NCBI RefSeq assembly: GCF_001632845.1
Contig: NZ_CP011994.1
Coordinates: forward strand, 3,420,001 to 3,484,000
DNA from: Ectothiorhodospira sp. BSL-9
GTDB lineage: Bacteria > Pseudomonadota > Gammaproteobacteria > Ectothiorhodospirales > Ectothiorhodospiraceae
Reading direction: 5' to 3'
Length of the DNA stretch: 64,000 nucleotides
Part shown: in pieces, positions 44,408 to 55,903 of the stretch
How positions within the stretch are numbered: position 1 is the stretch's first letter
Layout: each line of letters opens with the position of its first letter
The notes under the pieces: generated by a model
Seen by the model: the letters and a program-made list of their open reading frames with translations, nothing else
What the model was told of the DNA's origin: nothing
The model's database searches: none
Translations under genes and position numbers: made by a program

Positions 44408-44842
44408 CTACGCCGGAATCCGCTCCCCCTCCGGTGCGGCGGGTTCCCCCACCCCGATGGCGGGACCACCCTTGCGGCGGTAATCATCAATGGCTGCCTT
44501 GATGGCATCCTCGGCCAGCACCGAACAGTGGATCTTCACCGGTGGCAGGGCCAGTTCTTCTGCGATCTGCGTGTTCTTGATGGAACCCGCCTCTTCCAGG
44601 GTCTTGCCCTTCACCCACTCGGTGAGCAGGCTGGAGCTGGCAATGGCTGATCCGCAACCATAGGTCTTGAACTTGGCGTCCTCGATCACGCCGACGTCAT
44701 TCACCTTGATCTGCAATTTCATCACGTCGCCGCAGGCGGGGGCACCCACCATACCGGTACCCACGGAGGTATCGCTCTTGTCCATTGCCCCCACGTTGCG
44801 GGGATTCTCATAGTGGTCAAGCACTTTGTCGCTGTAGGCCAT
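44408..44842 (-). CDS. iscU: Iron-sulfur cluster assembly scaffold IscU
   Basis: Scaffold protein for Fe-S clusters, 144 residues against about 128 in Escherichia coli. Cluster ligands are in GAPACGDV, TYGCGSAIASSS and KIHCSVLAEDAI, with the Asp of CGD. The HscA-recognition motif LPPVK is present although no hscA follows in the window. The extra C-terminal part (KGGPAIGVGEPAAPEGERIPA) is odd for IscU. It is the last gene of iscRSU here. Confidence 0.96.
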   Translation of the reverse strand: MAYSDKVLDHYENPRNVGAMDKSDTSVGTGMVGAPACGDVMKLQIKVNDVGVIEDAKFKTYGCGSAIASSSLLTEWVKGKTLEEAGSIKNTQIAEELALPPVKIHCSVLAEDAIKAAIDDYRRKGGPAIGVGEPAAPEGERIPA

Positions 44843-44878
44843 GTTCTTTCACCTCTTCGTTCGTGCGTGTGTCAGGCC

Positions 44879-46099
44879 TCAATGGGCCACCCACTCCACA
44901 GATTTCAGGTCGATCCCCTCCTGGTGCATCTCCCACAGGGGAGACAGGTCGCGCAGTTTCTGCACCGCCGACTTGACCAGCGAGATCGTATGGTCCACTT
45001 CCTCCACGGTGGTGTAACGCCCCACGGAGAAGCGGATGGAACTGTGCGCCAACTCATCATCCCGCCCCAGGGCGCGCAACACGTAAGACGGCTCCAGGCT
45101 GGCGCTGGTACAGGCCGAACCCGAGGACACGGCGATGTCCTTCAGGGCCATGATCAGACTCTCGCCCTCCACGAAGTTGAAGGACACGTTCAGGTTGCCG
45201 GCCACGCGGCTTTCCAGGTCACCGTTGAGATAGACCTCATCCATCTCCGACAGGCCTGCCCAGAGGCGATCGCGCAGCATGCGCAGACGCTCATTTTCAG
45301 CCCCCATCTCTTCGCGAGCGATACGGAAAGCCTCCCCCATGCCCACAATCTGATGGGTCGCCAGGGTGCCGGAGCGCAGGCCCCGCTCGTGACCGCCACC
45401 ATGCATCTGGGCCTCGAGACGCACTCGCGGCTTACGGGAGACATACAAGGCTCCCACCCCCTTGGGGCCATAGGTCTTGTGGGCGGAGAAGCTCATGAGA
45501 TCCACAGGCAATCTGGAAAGGTCCAGCTCCACCTTGCCAGTGGACTGGGCGGCATCCACATGGAAGACGATGCCCCGTGACCGGGTGAGGTTGCCAATGG
45601 CCTCAAGGTCCTGAATGACACCGATCTCGTTGTTCACATGCATGATGGACACCAGGACCGTGTCATCACGAAGGGCAGCCTCCAGCTTGTCCAGATCCAG
45701 CAGACCGCTGGGTTCCGGCTCCAGGTAGGTCACTTCGAAGCCTTCCCGTTCCAGTTGACGACAGGAATCCAGCACGGCCTTGTGTTCGGTCTTCAGGGTA
45801 ATGATGTGTCGCCCCTTCTTCTGATAGAAGTGGGCAGCTCCCTTGATCGCCAGGTTGTCGGCCTCGGTGGCGCCACTGGTCCAGATGATTTCCCGCGGGT
45901 CGGCTCCCACCAGGGCGGCCACATGCTCCCGGGCCTGTTCCACGGCCTGCTCGGACTCCCACCCGAAACTGTGAGAGCGGGAGGCCGGGTTACCGAAGGT
46001 CCCCTCGCGAGTGAGAAAACGGCTCATGGTCTCTGCCACTCGCTCGTCCATGGGCGTGGTGGCGGCGTAATCCAGATAAATGGGCAGTTGCAAGGCCAT
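44879..46099 (-). CDS. iscS: Cysteine desulfurase IscS
   Basis: PLP enzyme providing sulfur for Fe-S clusters and tRNA thiolation. The 406 residues include the N-terminus [31 protein letters not shown], the PLP lysine in [16 protein letters not shown] and the mobile persulfide-forming cysteine in [21 protein letters not shown]. It follows iscR by 9 bases and precedes iscU by 36 bases. Confidence 0.97.
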   Translation of the reverse strand: MALQLPIYLDYAATTPMDERVAETMSRFLTREGTFGNPASRSHSFGWESEQAVEQAREHVAALVGADPREIIWTSGATEADNLAIKGAAHFYQKKGRHIITLKTEHKAVLDSCRQLEREGFEVTYLEPEPSGLLDLDKLEAALRDDTVLVSIMHVNNEIGVIQDLEAIGNLTRSRGIVFHVDAAQSTGKVELDLSRLPVDLMSFSAHKTYGPKGVGALYVSRKPRVRLEAQMHGGGHERGLRSGTLATHQIVGMGEAFRIAREEMGAENERLRMLRDRLWAGLSEMDEVYLNGDLESRVAGNLNVSFNFVEGESLIMALKDIAVSSGSACTSASLEPSYVLRALGRDDELAHSSIRFSVGRYTTVEEVDHTISLVKSAVQKLRDLSPLWEMHQEGIDLKSVEWVAH

Positions 46100-46108
46100 G
46101 GTTCCTCC

Positions 46109-46591
46109 TCAAGCGGCGGTGCGGCGGAAAATGAAGTGGTGGTGGGCGCGCTGGTGCTGGGCATCCTGACGTTGAGCCACCTGCTGCACCTCCGGACGGT
46201 TGGAGAACTGATCCAGCGTGATGCCATCCAGGAAGCTGTACAGCTGCTCACTCAGGTCATCCCACAGCTGATGGGTGAGGCAACGCTCACCATCCTGGCA
46301 GGTCCCCTTGCCGGCGCAGCGCGTCATGTTCACGTTTTCATCAACGGCGGTGATGATGCGCGCCACGGTGATTTCGTCCGATGGCCGCGACAGTCGGTAA
46401 CCGCCGCCCGGGCCACGGACCCCCTCCACCAATCCGTTCTTGCGCAGCTTGGCGAAGAGTTGCTCCAGGTAAGACAGGGAGATCCCCTGGGACTGGGAAA
46501 TATCCGCCAGTGTCACCGGGCCAATCTTGTCATGGATGGCCAGGTCCAGCATGGCGGTCACTGCATAGCGGCTTTTCGTCGAGAGTTTCAT
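46109..46591 (-). CDS. iscR: Fe-S cluster regulator IscR
   Basis: Rrf2-family regulator of 160 residues. It begins [20 protein letters not shown] with a winged helix ([20 protein letters not shown]) and has the three cluster cysteines in [13 protein letters not shown], followed by LTHQLW, as in IscR. Promoter-proximal gene of iscRSU, so it should repress the operon when it carries a cluster; a palindrome at 46624 is the likely site. Confidence 0.95.
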   Translation of the reverse strand: MKLSTKSRYAVTAMLDLAIHDKIGPVTLADISQSQGISLSYLEQLFAKLRKNGLVEGVRGPGGGYRLSRPSDEITVARIITAVDENVNMTRCAGKGTCQDGERCLTHQLWDDLSEQLYSFLDGITLDQFSNRPEVQQVAQRQDAQHQRAHHHFIFRRTAA

Positions 46592-46623
46592 GACAGGCCC
46601 CTTCCTCGGTTGTCAGGCTTCAT

Positions 46624-46649
46624 AATTCCTGAGCTGTTTAGTCAGGATT
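46624..46649 (-). promoter_or_regulatory. Predicted IscR operator
   Basis: A 26-base imperfect palindrome with arms AATTCCTGAG and (reverse complement on the right) AATCCTGACT, resembling type 1 IscR sites of gammaproteobacteria. It lies about 33 bases upstream of iscR. Confidence 0.6.
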
Positions 46650-46717
46650 TAGACTGGTTTTACGATAACCAAGCTGACAAGTCAAGAATTAGGGCGAAAA
46701 AAAATGCCGCGATGGCA

Positions 46718-48885
<2,168 letters not shown>

Positions 48886-49169
48886 GCCAACGCTCCCAGG
48901 GCTTGGCTAAAAGCATATAATCCAAGGGAATTTTACAACCTCGCCTTGCGGCGCGCCGGCAGACCTGCTATCTATAAGCGGATTTGATGCAGCGCGACAT
49001 TCTGGATGCCCGCCCGTGGACCTCTCCCCGGGACGGGTCACGTCCACCCCTTCAGTACCTTCAAGCGAACGCTGTGCCCCGCCCGCTCCCGGCCATGCCG
49101 CCACGGGCGGACAGGCATTCACCGTTAACCGCCCCCTGAGCGGGCGCACCCAGGCGGAGCCGTCGATCC

Positions 49170-49550
49170 ATGCCAAACGATAACCGACCGTTATCACCCC
49201 ATCTGCAGGTGTACAAGCCGCAGCTGACATCGGTCCTCTCGATCCTGCACCGCGCCACCGGTGTCATCCTCAGCCTGGCCAGCCTTCTGCTCATCTACTG
49301 GCTCGTCTCCCTGGCCTCGGGCCCGGAGGCCTTTGCCCGTGCCGAGGGCCTGCTGCATAGCGGCTTTGGGCTGTTTGTCCTGTTCGGTGTAACCCTCTCC
49401 CTGTTCTACCACCTGGGCACCGGCATCCGGCACCTGATCTGGGACACCGGCCGCGGTCTGGAGATCAAGCAGGTCTACCTGAGCGGCATCCTGGCGCTGG
49501 TGGCCACCCTCATTCTCACGGCGATCTTCTGGATCTTCGTACTCATCTGA
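49170..49550 (+). CDS. sdhC: Succinate dehydrogenase cytochrome b556 subunit
   Basis: 126-residue membrane anchor. The N-terminal RPLSPHLQVYKPQLTSVLSILHRATG is the SdhC signature, three helices follow, and FYHLGTGIRHLIWD provides the heme and quinone-region histidines. The 284-base gap upstream holds no gene; CATATAATCC at about 48915 is a possible -10. Followed by sdhD after 14 bases. Confidence 0.94.
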   Translation: MPNDNRPLSPHLQVYKPQLTSVLSILHRATGVILSLASLLLIYWLVSLASGPEAFARAEGLLHSGFGLFVLFGVTLSLFYHLGTGIRHLIWDTGRGLEIKQVYLSGILALVATLILTAIFWIFVLI

Positions 49551-49564
49551 TCGGGGAGAGCATC

Positions 49565-49945
49565 ATGAGTCTTCGCACACCATTGAGCCAGGCGCGCGGC
49601 CTGGGTTCGGCAAAGGACGGCACTCATCACTGGTTCGTCATGCGCGTGAGTTCCATCGCCATGGTACCGCTGATGCTCTGGCTGATCTTCAGCCTGGGGA
49701 GCCTGGCCGGCGCCGGCTTTGAAGCCACCTCTGCCTGGGTGGCCAACCCGCTTAATACTGTTCTGCTGATCCTGACCGTGGGGGCCTTGTTCCACCATGC
49801 CTACTTGGGGCTGCAGGTGATCATCGAGGACTACGTACACAGTGAGGGCATGAAGTTCGCGAGCCTCATTGCCATGCAATTCCTCATGTTGCTGCTGGCG
49901 GTCACCGGGATCGTCGCCATACTGCGCATTGCTTTCGGGAGCTGA
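49565..49945 (+). CDS. sdhD: Succinate dehydrogenase membrane anchor subunit
   Basis: 126 residues with three helices. HHWFVMRVSSIAMVPLML and FHHAYLGLQVIIEDYVHSE are characteristic of SdhD, the latter holding the heme-ligand His. It ends three bases before the sdhA start. Confidence 0.93.
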   Translation: MSLRTPLSQARGLGSAKDGTHHWFVMRVSSIAMVPLMLWLIFSLGSLAGAGFEATSAWVANPLNTVLLILTVGALFHHAYLGLQVIIEDYVHSEGMKFASLIAMQFLMLLLAVTGIVAILRIAFGS

Positions 49946-49948
49946 TTG

Positions 49949-51739
49949 ATGAAGGGCGACTACAAGATTATCGACCATGCCTACGACGTGGTGGTGGTCG
50001 GTGCCGGCGGGGCCGGCCTGCGGGCCACCTTCGGCATGGCGGAAAAAGGCCTCAAGACCGCCTGCGTGACCAAGGTCTTCCCCACCCGCAGCCACACGGT
50101 GGCGGCACAGGGTGGCATCTCTGCTGCGCTGGGCAACATGGGCGAGGACGACTGGCGCTGGCATATGTACGACACGGTCAAGGGCTCCGACTGGCTCGGT
50201 GACCAGGACGCGATCGAGTACATGTGCCGCGAGGCCGCCCCGGCGATCATCGAACTGGAACACTACGGCGTGCCCTTCTCCCGCACGGAGGACGGCAAGA
50301 TCTATCAGCGCCCCTTCGGCGGCATGACCACCCGTTTCGGTGAAGGTCGCGCCCAGCGCACCTGTGCTGCCGCCGACCGCACGGGCCATGCCATCCTGCA
50401 CACCCTGTATCAGCAGGCCCTGGCCCATCAGGCCGAGTTCTACATCGAACATTTTGCCACCGACCTGATCATGGACGGTGACACCTGTCGCGGCGTGCTC
50501 TCGCTGGACCTGGTGAACGGCACCCTGCACCGTTTCAACGCCCACCTGGTGGTGCTGGCCACGGGTGGCTACGGGCGCAGCTATTTCTCCTGCACCTCGG
50601 CCCACACCTGCACCGGCGACGGCATGGGCATGGCGCTGCGCGCCGGGCTGCCCATGCAGGACATGGAATTCGTGCAGTTTCACCCCACCGGCGTCTATGG
50701 CGCCGGCTGCCTGATCACCGAGGGCGTGCGCGGCGAGGGCGGCTATCTCACCAATTCCAAGGGCGAGCGCTTCATGGAGCGCTACGCCCCCAACGCCAAG
50801 GACCTGGCCTCCCGCGACGTGGTCTCCCGCTCCATGACCGTGGAGATCAACGAAGGCCGCGGTGTGGGTGCCAAGCAGGACCACATCCACCTGCATCTGG
50901 AGCACCTGGGACCCGAGGTGATCAACGAGCGCCTGCCAGGCATTGCCGAGACCGCGCGCATCTTTGCCGGCGTGGACGTGACCAAGGAGCCCATCCCGGT
51001 GCTGCCCACGGTGCACTACAACATGGGCGGCATCCCCACCAACTACCGTGGCGAGGTGGTCACCCTCAAGGATGGCAACCCGGATCATATCGTGCCCGGC
51101 CTCATGGCCATCGGCGAAGCGGCCTGTGTCTCGGTGCATGGTGCCAACCGCCTGGGTTCCAACTCCCTGCTGGACCTGGTGGTGTTCGGCCGTGCCGCTG
51201 CCATCCGTGCCGCCGAGATCGTCAGTGACATCGGCGCCGCTGTGAAGCCGCTGCCCGATGGTGCTGCCGACAAGGCCCTGGAACGCCTGGATCGCCTGCG
51301 CTTCGCCGACGGTGCGCGCTCCACTGCTTCCATCCGCGACGACATGCAGCAGTGCATGCAGCGCTACGCCGCCGTGTTCCGCACAGGCGAGACCCTGCAG
51401 CAAGGCTGCGAACGCATGGACGAAGTCTTCACCGCCTTTGGCGATGTGCGCGTCACCGACCGTTCCCTGATCTGGAACTCGGACCTGGTGGAAACCCTGG
51501 AGCTGGAAAACCTGCTGGGCTGCGCCGTGAGCACCATCCGCTCGGCGGTCAATCGCCCGGAGAGCCGTGGTGCCCATGCCCGCGAGGACTGCCCCGACCG
51601 GGACGACGAGAACTGGATGAAGCACACCCTGTCCTGGGTGGACGAACAGGGCAAGGTCCGCCTCGACTACCGCCCGGTGCATTTGTACACCCTCAGCGAC
51701 GATGTGGACGTCGTGCCCCCCAAGGCACGGGTCTACTGA
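49949..51739 (+). CDS. sdhA: Succinate dehydrogenase flavoprotein subunit
   Basis: 596 residues. FAD fold [15 protein letters not shown], the covalent-FAD histidine in [28 protein letters not shown] and [19 protein letters not shown] are intact, as is the active-site Arg/His region [11 protein letters not shown] at 49949 has GGGAG 7 bases upstream; the TTG in front of it is less likely. Confidence 0.97.
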   Translation: MKGDYKIIDHAYDVVVVGAGGAGLRATFGMAEKGLKTACVTKVFPTRSHTVAAQGGISAALGNMGEDDWRWHMYDTVKGSDWLGDQDAIEYMCREAAPAIIELEHYGVPFSRTEDGKIYQRPFGGMTTRFGEGRAQRTCAAADRTGHAILHTLYQQALAHQAEFYIEHFATDLIMDGDTCRGVLSLDLVNGTLHRFNAHLVVLATGGYGRSYFSCTSAHTCTGDGMGMALRAGLPMQDMEFVQFHPTGVYGAGCLITEGVRGEGGYLTNSKGERFMERYAPNAKDLASRDVVSRSMTVEINEGRGVGAKQDHIHLHLEHLGPEVINERLPGIAETARIFAGVDVTKEPIPVLPTVHYNMGGIPTNYRGEVVTLKDGNPDHIVPGLMAIGEAACVSVHGANRLGSNSLLDLVVFGRAAAIRAAEIVSDIGAAVKPLPDGAADKALERLDRLRFADGARSTASIRDDMQQCMQRYAAVFRTGETLQQGCERMDEVFTAFGDVRVTDRSLIWNSDLVETLELENLLGCAVSTIRSAVNRPESRGAHAREDCPDRDDENWMKHTLSWVDEQGKVRLDYRPVHLYTLSDDVDVVPPKARVY

Positions 51740-51766
51740 TCCCCGGATTCAGGAGAACGCAAGACC

Positions 51767-52549
51767 ATGGCTCAGTTCATACTGCCCATCAAATCCCGGG
51801 TGCAAAAGGGCAAGACCTTCAAGGCCGAGGGTGCCTCCAGCACCAATATCAAGCGTTTCGTGATCTATCGCTGGAACCCGGACAACGACGAGAACCCGCG
51901 TCTGGACACCTACGAGGTGGATCTGGATGCCTGTGGCCCGATGGTTCTGGACGCCATCATCAAGATCAAGGACGAGATCGACCCCACCCTGTCCTTCCGC
52001 CGTTCCTGCCGCGAGGGTATCTGCGGCTCCTGTGCCATGAACATCGATGGCACCAACACCCTGGCCTGTACCAAGGCCATTGAGGACATCAAGGGCGATG
52101 TGCGCATCTACCCGCTGCCGCACATGAACGTGGTCAAGGACCTGATCCCGGACATGACCCACTTTTATGCCCAGTACGCCTCCATCAAGCCCTGGATCCG
52201 CACTCAGACTCCGCCGCCCCCGGACAAGGAGCGCCTGCAGTCGGTGGAGGACCGGGCCAAGCTGGACGGTCTGTACGAGTGCATCCTGTGCGCCTGCTGC
52301 TCCACCTCCTGCCCCAGTTACTGGTGGAACGGCGACCGCTATCTGGGTCCGGCCATCCTGCTGCAGGCCCAGCGCTGGATCGTGGATAGCCGCGATGAGG
52401 CCACCGGCGAGCGTCTGGATGAGCTGGAAGATCCCTTCAAGCTCTATCGTTGCCATACCATCATGAACTGTACCCGCACCTGCCCCAAGGGCCTCAACCC
52501 GGCCCTGGCGATTGCGGAAATCAAGAAAAAGATGGTCTTGCGCAAGTGA
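51767..52549 (+). CDS. sdhB: Succinate dehydrogenase iron-sulfur subunit
   Basis: 260 residues. The 2Fe-2S ligands are in [20 protein letters not shown] with a following Cys, and the 4Fe-4S and 3Fe-4S ligands in [16 protein letters not shown] and [17 protein letters not shown]. Last structural subunit, followed by the assembly factor sdhE. Confidence 0.97.
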   Translation: MAQFILPIKSRVQKGKTFKAEGASSTNIKRFVIYRWNPDNDENPRLDTYEVDLDACGPMVLDAIIKIKDEIDPTLSFRRSCREGICGSCAMNIDGTNTLACTKAIEDIKGDVRIYPLPHMNVVKDLIPDMTHFYAQYASIKPWIRTQTPPPPDKERLQSVEDRAKLDGLYECILCACCSTSCPSYWWNGDRYLGPAILLQAQRWIVDSRDEATGERLDELEDPFKLYRCHTIMNCTRTCPKGLNPALAIAEIKKKMVLRK

Positions 52550-52556
52550 TGCGGGC

Positions 52557-52802
52557 ATGAGTGAACTGTCTCGACTGCGCTGGCGTTGCCGGCGCGGCAC
52601 CAAGGAGCTGGACCTGATGCTGGAGGGCTTCGTGCTCGCCCAGGGGGAGACGCTGTGCGCCGAGGACCTGGCCCGTTTTGAGCAGGTACTGGATCAGCAG
52701 GATGATGATCTGCAGCGCTGGTTGCTCTATGGCGAGCCAGTGGAAGTGGAGGAGGTCAGGGACATGGTCAGCCGGGTGCGGGAGGCTTTCCTCAAGCGCT
52801 GA
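52557..52802 (+). CDS. sdhE: Succinate dehydrogenase flavinylation factor SdhE
   Basis: 81-residue helical protein that promotes covalent FAD attachment to SdhA. The active motif RRGTKELDLML (residues 11-21) matches RRGxxELD. The start at 52557 is 7 bases after the sdhB stop; a longer frame overlapping sdhB has no support. Confidence 0.93.
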   Translation: MSELSRLRWRCRRGTKELDLMLEGFVLAQGETLCAEDLARFEQVLDQQDDDLQRWLLYGEPVEVEEVRDMVSRVREAFLKR

Positions 52803-52826
52803 GGCCGCCCCCACAGGGGGCTCGGG

Positions 52827-53225
52827 TCAGAAGGTGTTGACCACCTGGGCCACGCCAGGGACGCGGGCGCGCACCAGGCGCTCCACCACCTGCTTGAGGT
52901 CCAGGGCAGATCGGGGGCAACCCACGCAGGCGCCCTTGAGGCGAACCCGTACGGTGCGCTCATCAATGCCCACCAACTCGATATCGCCACCATCCTGCAT
53001 CAGGATGCGCCGTGCCTCCTCCACTGCCTGGGCCACCTGCTCGGGGTCCACAGGCCCCTCGGCGGGCAGGACTTCCCGCTCCCGGGCTGCCATGGTCTGA
53101 GCGCGATCCAGGCGCAGGGCCAGTTCAGCATCCACCTCTTCGATGGCGTCCAGTTCCGCCTCCGTGTACACATGACCGGGGTCGGGATGCAGTAACGCCT
53201 CCAGGGGCTTGGGATCATCCGCCAT
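52827..53225 (-). CDS. NifU C-terminal-domain protein
   Basis: 132 residues. The N-terminal half is acidic and helical without a known fold; the C-terminal half (about 58-132) is a NifU-type domain with the CxxC site in GACVGCPRSALDLK, suited to hold or transfer an Fe-S cluster. GGGAGG lies 6 bases before the ATG. It overlaps ygfX by 11 bases, is convergent with sdhE, and could help supply clusters to SdhB, which is an inference from position. Confidence 0.88.
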   Translation of the reverse strand: MADDPKPLEALLHPDPGHVYTEAELDAIEEVDAELALRLDRAQTMAAREREVLPAEGPVDPEQVAQAVEEARRILMQDGGDIELVGIDERTVRVRLKGACVGCPRSALDLKQVVERLVRARVPGVAQVVNTF

Positions 53226-53745
53226 CAACACCCTCCCGCCGGGCCCACCGGCTTGTCAGTCGATTCAATATCGCCACCACGCGCCCCCTTGACGTCACCA
53301 CGGACGGACTCGCAACCCCGGCCCTGAGTCGCACCCTGAGACGTCGAAGATCGTCCGCATCCATAGCGTCTGCCATCAGCGGCAGACGATGATAACGGCC
53401 CCGCTCACAGCGCATGGACAACAACACCAGCCAGGGGAGCACCACCGTGTCTGGCAGCATGCACACCGACATTTGCTCATCGCCAGCCTGTCTTATCCAC
53501 CATTGCCCATCCCCATCACACCCCAGCGCCTCGATCGTTCCAGCACGTACCTGACGATGCCCGACCCAAGCCATCAGGATACTGCCCACCAGCAAGAGCA
53601 GCAGCCCTGCCTTCACAAAACCTGGGGTGCCACTGATGAGCACCGCTCCCGCAGCCGCCACATACATGGCGCCCATCACCATCCGCAGCCTCAGCGAGCG
53701 ACCGACCGTCACGCAAAGGGCTTTATTCTCCTGCTTCCTGTCCAT
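53215..53745 (-). CDS. ygfX: YgfX-like membrane protein (CptA family)
   Basis: 176 residues: two membrane helices (MVMGAMYVAAAGAVLISG and AGLLLLLVGSILMAWVGH) then a soluble part with VVLPWLVLLSMRCERGR and LPLMADAMDADDLRRLRVRLR. The last segment matches the C-terminal end of E. coli YgfX. In E. coli ygfX is beside sdhE; here it is beside it on the other strand, and its partner may be SdhE. ATG at 53745 has AGGGA 9 bases upstream. Confidence 0.75.
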   Translation of the reverse strand: MDRKQENKALCVTVGRSLRLRMVMGAMYVAAAGAVLISGTPGFVKAGLLLLLVGSILMAWVGHRQVRAGTIEALGCDGDGQWWIRQAGDEQMSVCMLPDTVVLPWLVLLSMRCERGRYHRLPLMADAMDADDLRRLRVRLRAGVASPSVVTSRGRVVAILNRLTSRWARREGVDGG

Positions 53746-54102
53746 GATCAATCATCCCTGTTGACACTCGAAGCCCCCCCGCGCAATGTCCCCATGCGGA
53801 GTCCGGGAACCCAGCCATCATGGGGCGGCCGGTTTCGCCTGGCATGAACACCCACGGGAACGCCCTGAGGGGGGATGCATCATACCTTATCTTTTTACTG
53901 GGCCAACAACCAGTTAAAGTGAATCAGGGTGCAGCATAAGTGGCGATTCTTGTGCATAATGTGCATGCCGGATAGCATCATAAAAACTGCGACTCAGTGG
54001 AGCAATCAACGTGCGGTCGTCCAAGGACGCCGCGGGCTAACCGCCGCTGCGGATCCCCGTCTGGGCGCGGGGCCATCGGCGGCCTATTTGCAGGAGATAT
54101 CT
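53746..54102. other. Intergenic region before the ZapG-like gene
   Basis: 357 bases between divergent genes. A possible -10 (CATAAT, near 53956) lies in it, and a GC-rich part (54030-54090) can form several short hairpins, so the ZapG-like gene may have a long structured leader. No open frame of merit is seen. Confidence 0.4.
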
Positions 54103-55161
54103 ATGTCATCATCAGAGATAGCCGCGAATTTACGCGACTTCATTACACTCGGTGGAAACGTCCTCACCGTGGCCGGGTTTGTCGGCGCTGGTCTACTGGG
54201 CTTCTGGTTCGGGCGTCAGCAGGGGGATGCCGGCCGTGTGCTGGAGCTGCAATCCGAGGTGGAAAATCAGCGCCGCAAACTGGAAAGCTACCGATCACAG
54301 GTGAACAGGCACTTTGAGAAGACCGCCACCCTGTTCACGGGAATGGCCCGTTCCTACCGCGACCTCTACGAGCACCTGGTGGATAGCTACGACCGCCTGG
54401 GCGAGGGCCCCTCACAACAGTTCCTGCCGCGTCGCGCTTCGGCCCTGCTGGAGCTGTCCCGCGAGGAACAGCGCCGCGCCATCCCTGGCACCGCTCGCGC
54501 CACGCAGCCCGAGGCCAAGCCAGAAGCCAAGCCGGAAGCAAAGCCCGAAGCCAAGCCAGCCGCTGCTGCGCAGCCGGCCAAGCCGCAGCCTCAGCCCCAA
54601 GCCGCCGCTCAAGCCAAGCCGCCGCAGAAGCCGGCCGCCACAGCCAAGGCACCGGATCCGCGTGGCGCCACGGCGTTCAAGCCGGAGCAACAAACCGCCG
54701 CCAAGCCTGCGCCTGCGAAACCCGCAGCTGCTAAACCGGCTGCCGCTGCTGCAAGACAGCCGGCCCCCGCCAAGCCCGCTGCAGCAGCCAAGCCCGCCGC
54801 CGCGGCCGCCAGACAACCGGCCGCCGCTGCTGCCCGGATGTCCCAGAAGCCTGGTGCGGCTGGCAAGCCTGATCCGCGCGGCGCCACGGCCTTCAAGCCC
54901 GAGGCTCAAAAACCGGCGGCCAAGCCGCAACCGGCCCGTCCCGCCGCTGCCAAGCCGGCACCCAAGCCGGCTGCTGCACCCAAGCCGGCTGCTGCACCCA
55001 AGCCGGCCGCTGCCCAGGCCAGCCGTCCCGCGCCGCGCAGCACCATGACCTTCAGACCAGCTGGCAAGCCGGGCACCATCCCTGGCGCCACCGGCGTCCT
55101 GAAGGAGCCGGGCCAGCCCGATCGCATCCGCGTGAAGGGCGGCAGAGGCCGCAGAAAGTAA
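54103..55161 (+). CDS. ZapG/YhcB-like (DUF1043) protein with a long Ala/Lys/Pro-rich tail
   Basis: 352 residues from the ATG at 54103, with AGGAG 6 bases upstream. Residues 1-45 hold one membrane helix (VLTVAGFVGAGLLGFWFG); 45-115 form a coiled coil ending LYEHLVDSYDRLG, as in DUF1043/YhcB (usual length about 130). The remaining 220 residues are repetitive: four EAKP units, many PAAAKPA units, PDPRGATAFKPE near-repeats at about 184 and 254, then TMTFRPAGKPGTIPGATG and a basic end. YhcB/ZapG links cell envelope synthesis and division. The tail may cross the periplasm or bind polyanions; both are inference. Confidence 0.82.
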   Translation: MSSSEIAANLRDFITLGGNVLTVAGFVGAGLLGFWFGRQQGDAGRVLELQSEVENQRRKLESYRSQVNRHFEKTATLFTGMARSYRDLYEHLVDSYDRLGEGPSQQFLPRRASALLELSREEQRRAIPGTARATQPEAKPEAKPEAKPEAKPAAAAQPAKPQPQPQAAAQAKPPQKPAATAKAPDPRGATAFKPEQQTAAKPAPAKPAAAKPAAAAARQPAPAKPAAAAKPAAAAARQPAAAAARMSQKPGAAGKPDPRGATAFKPEAQKPAAKPQPARPAAAKPAPKPAAAPKPAAAPKPAAAQASRPAPRSTMTFRPAGKPGTIPGATGVLKEPGQPDRIRVKGGRGRRK

Positions 55162-55247
55162 TCAGAAAGGTCTGACCGGGCCATTGCGGCCCTTGTACAC
55201 GAGGCCCCGCATTGTCGGGGCCTCGTCTCGTTCGGGGATCGTATCGT

Positions 55248-55688
55248 TTACGCTGAGGCCGGCTGGCGGGAGCGCCATTGCATGGTCAGTTCATCCTTGC
55301 CGGTATCGACATGCTCATGGCGTTCGAGCACTTCAAAGCCGTGATGGCGCAGGAAGGCCACGGCGCGATCGTTGTCGGCGAACACGACGGCCTCCAGGGC
55401 CGGCCGACGATCCTTCACGAAGTCCAGCAGACGGCTCCCCAGGCCTACGCCCTGGCAGCAGGTGGCCACCATCACCTCCAGCCTTGAATCCTGCAACCAG
55501 CAAAACCCACGCAACTCGCCACTTTGCTCCAGCACCCAGATCTCCGCCCCCTCCGGTGGCACCTCGGGCATCTGTCCCACCCGCTGCTCCCAGAACTCCC
55601 GTGGCAGAAACCAGTGGGCCTGGGCAGCGGCTTCCAGGCGGATTTGCCTGATGGGGGCAAGGTCGTCTGCGGTTGCTTCACGAATCAT
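55248..55688 (-). CDS. GNAT-family N-acetyltransferase
   Basis: 146 residues of the GNAT fold: MIREATADDLAPIRQIRLEAA, LEVMVATCCQGVGLGSRLLDF (acetyl-CoA pyrophosphate loop Q-x2-G-x-G) and VVFADNDRAVAFLRHHGFEVL. GGGAG lies 7 bases before the ATG at 55688. The acceptor is unknown. Confidence 0.88.
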   Translation of the reverse strand: MIREATADDLAPIRQIRLEAAAQAHWFLPREFWEQRVGQMPEVPPEGAEIWVLEQSGELRGFCWLQDSRLEVMVATCCQGVGLGSRLLDFVKDRRPALEAVVFADNDRAVAFLRHHGFEVLERHEHVDTGKDELTMQWRSRQPASA

Positions 55689-55903
55689 GGATGATCTCCC
55701 GCGAGATAAGTCCTCGCGATTCTGAACGATGACCTGTGTGACTTGGTCGTAACAGTGTATCGGGGAACCCGGCACCACTGCCACCCACAGGCCGACCCAC
55801 CGGCGGGTGACGAAGATATAAGGCCTGGTGGTGGCTTTACCCTGGGGCTCCTTAGTAAGATGGCGACTTTAAATTGAATCCTGTCAACGAGGCATAGACT
55901 CCG

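Noticed and set aside
48886-49169. Riboswitch or small RNA before sdhC
   Set aside because: The GC-rich region can form hairpins, but no long closing helix or known motif was found; only a possible -10 is visible.
49475-51682. 735-residue minus-strand open frame opposite sdhD and sdhA
   Set aside because: Both sense genes are unmistakable; the frame is a by-product of third-position GC bias and is His/Gly/Ala/Val-rich without motifs.
54510-55020. Tandem DNA repeats in the ZapG-like gene considered as a CRISPR or minisatellite array
   Set aside because: Repeats are short, in frame and of variable spacing; they encode EAKP and PAAAKPA units, with no unique spacers.
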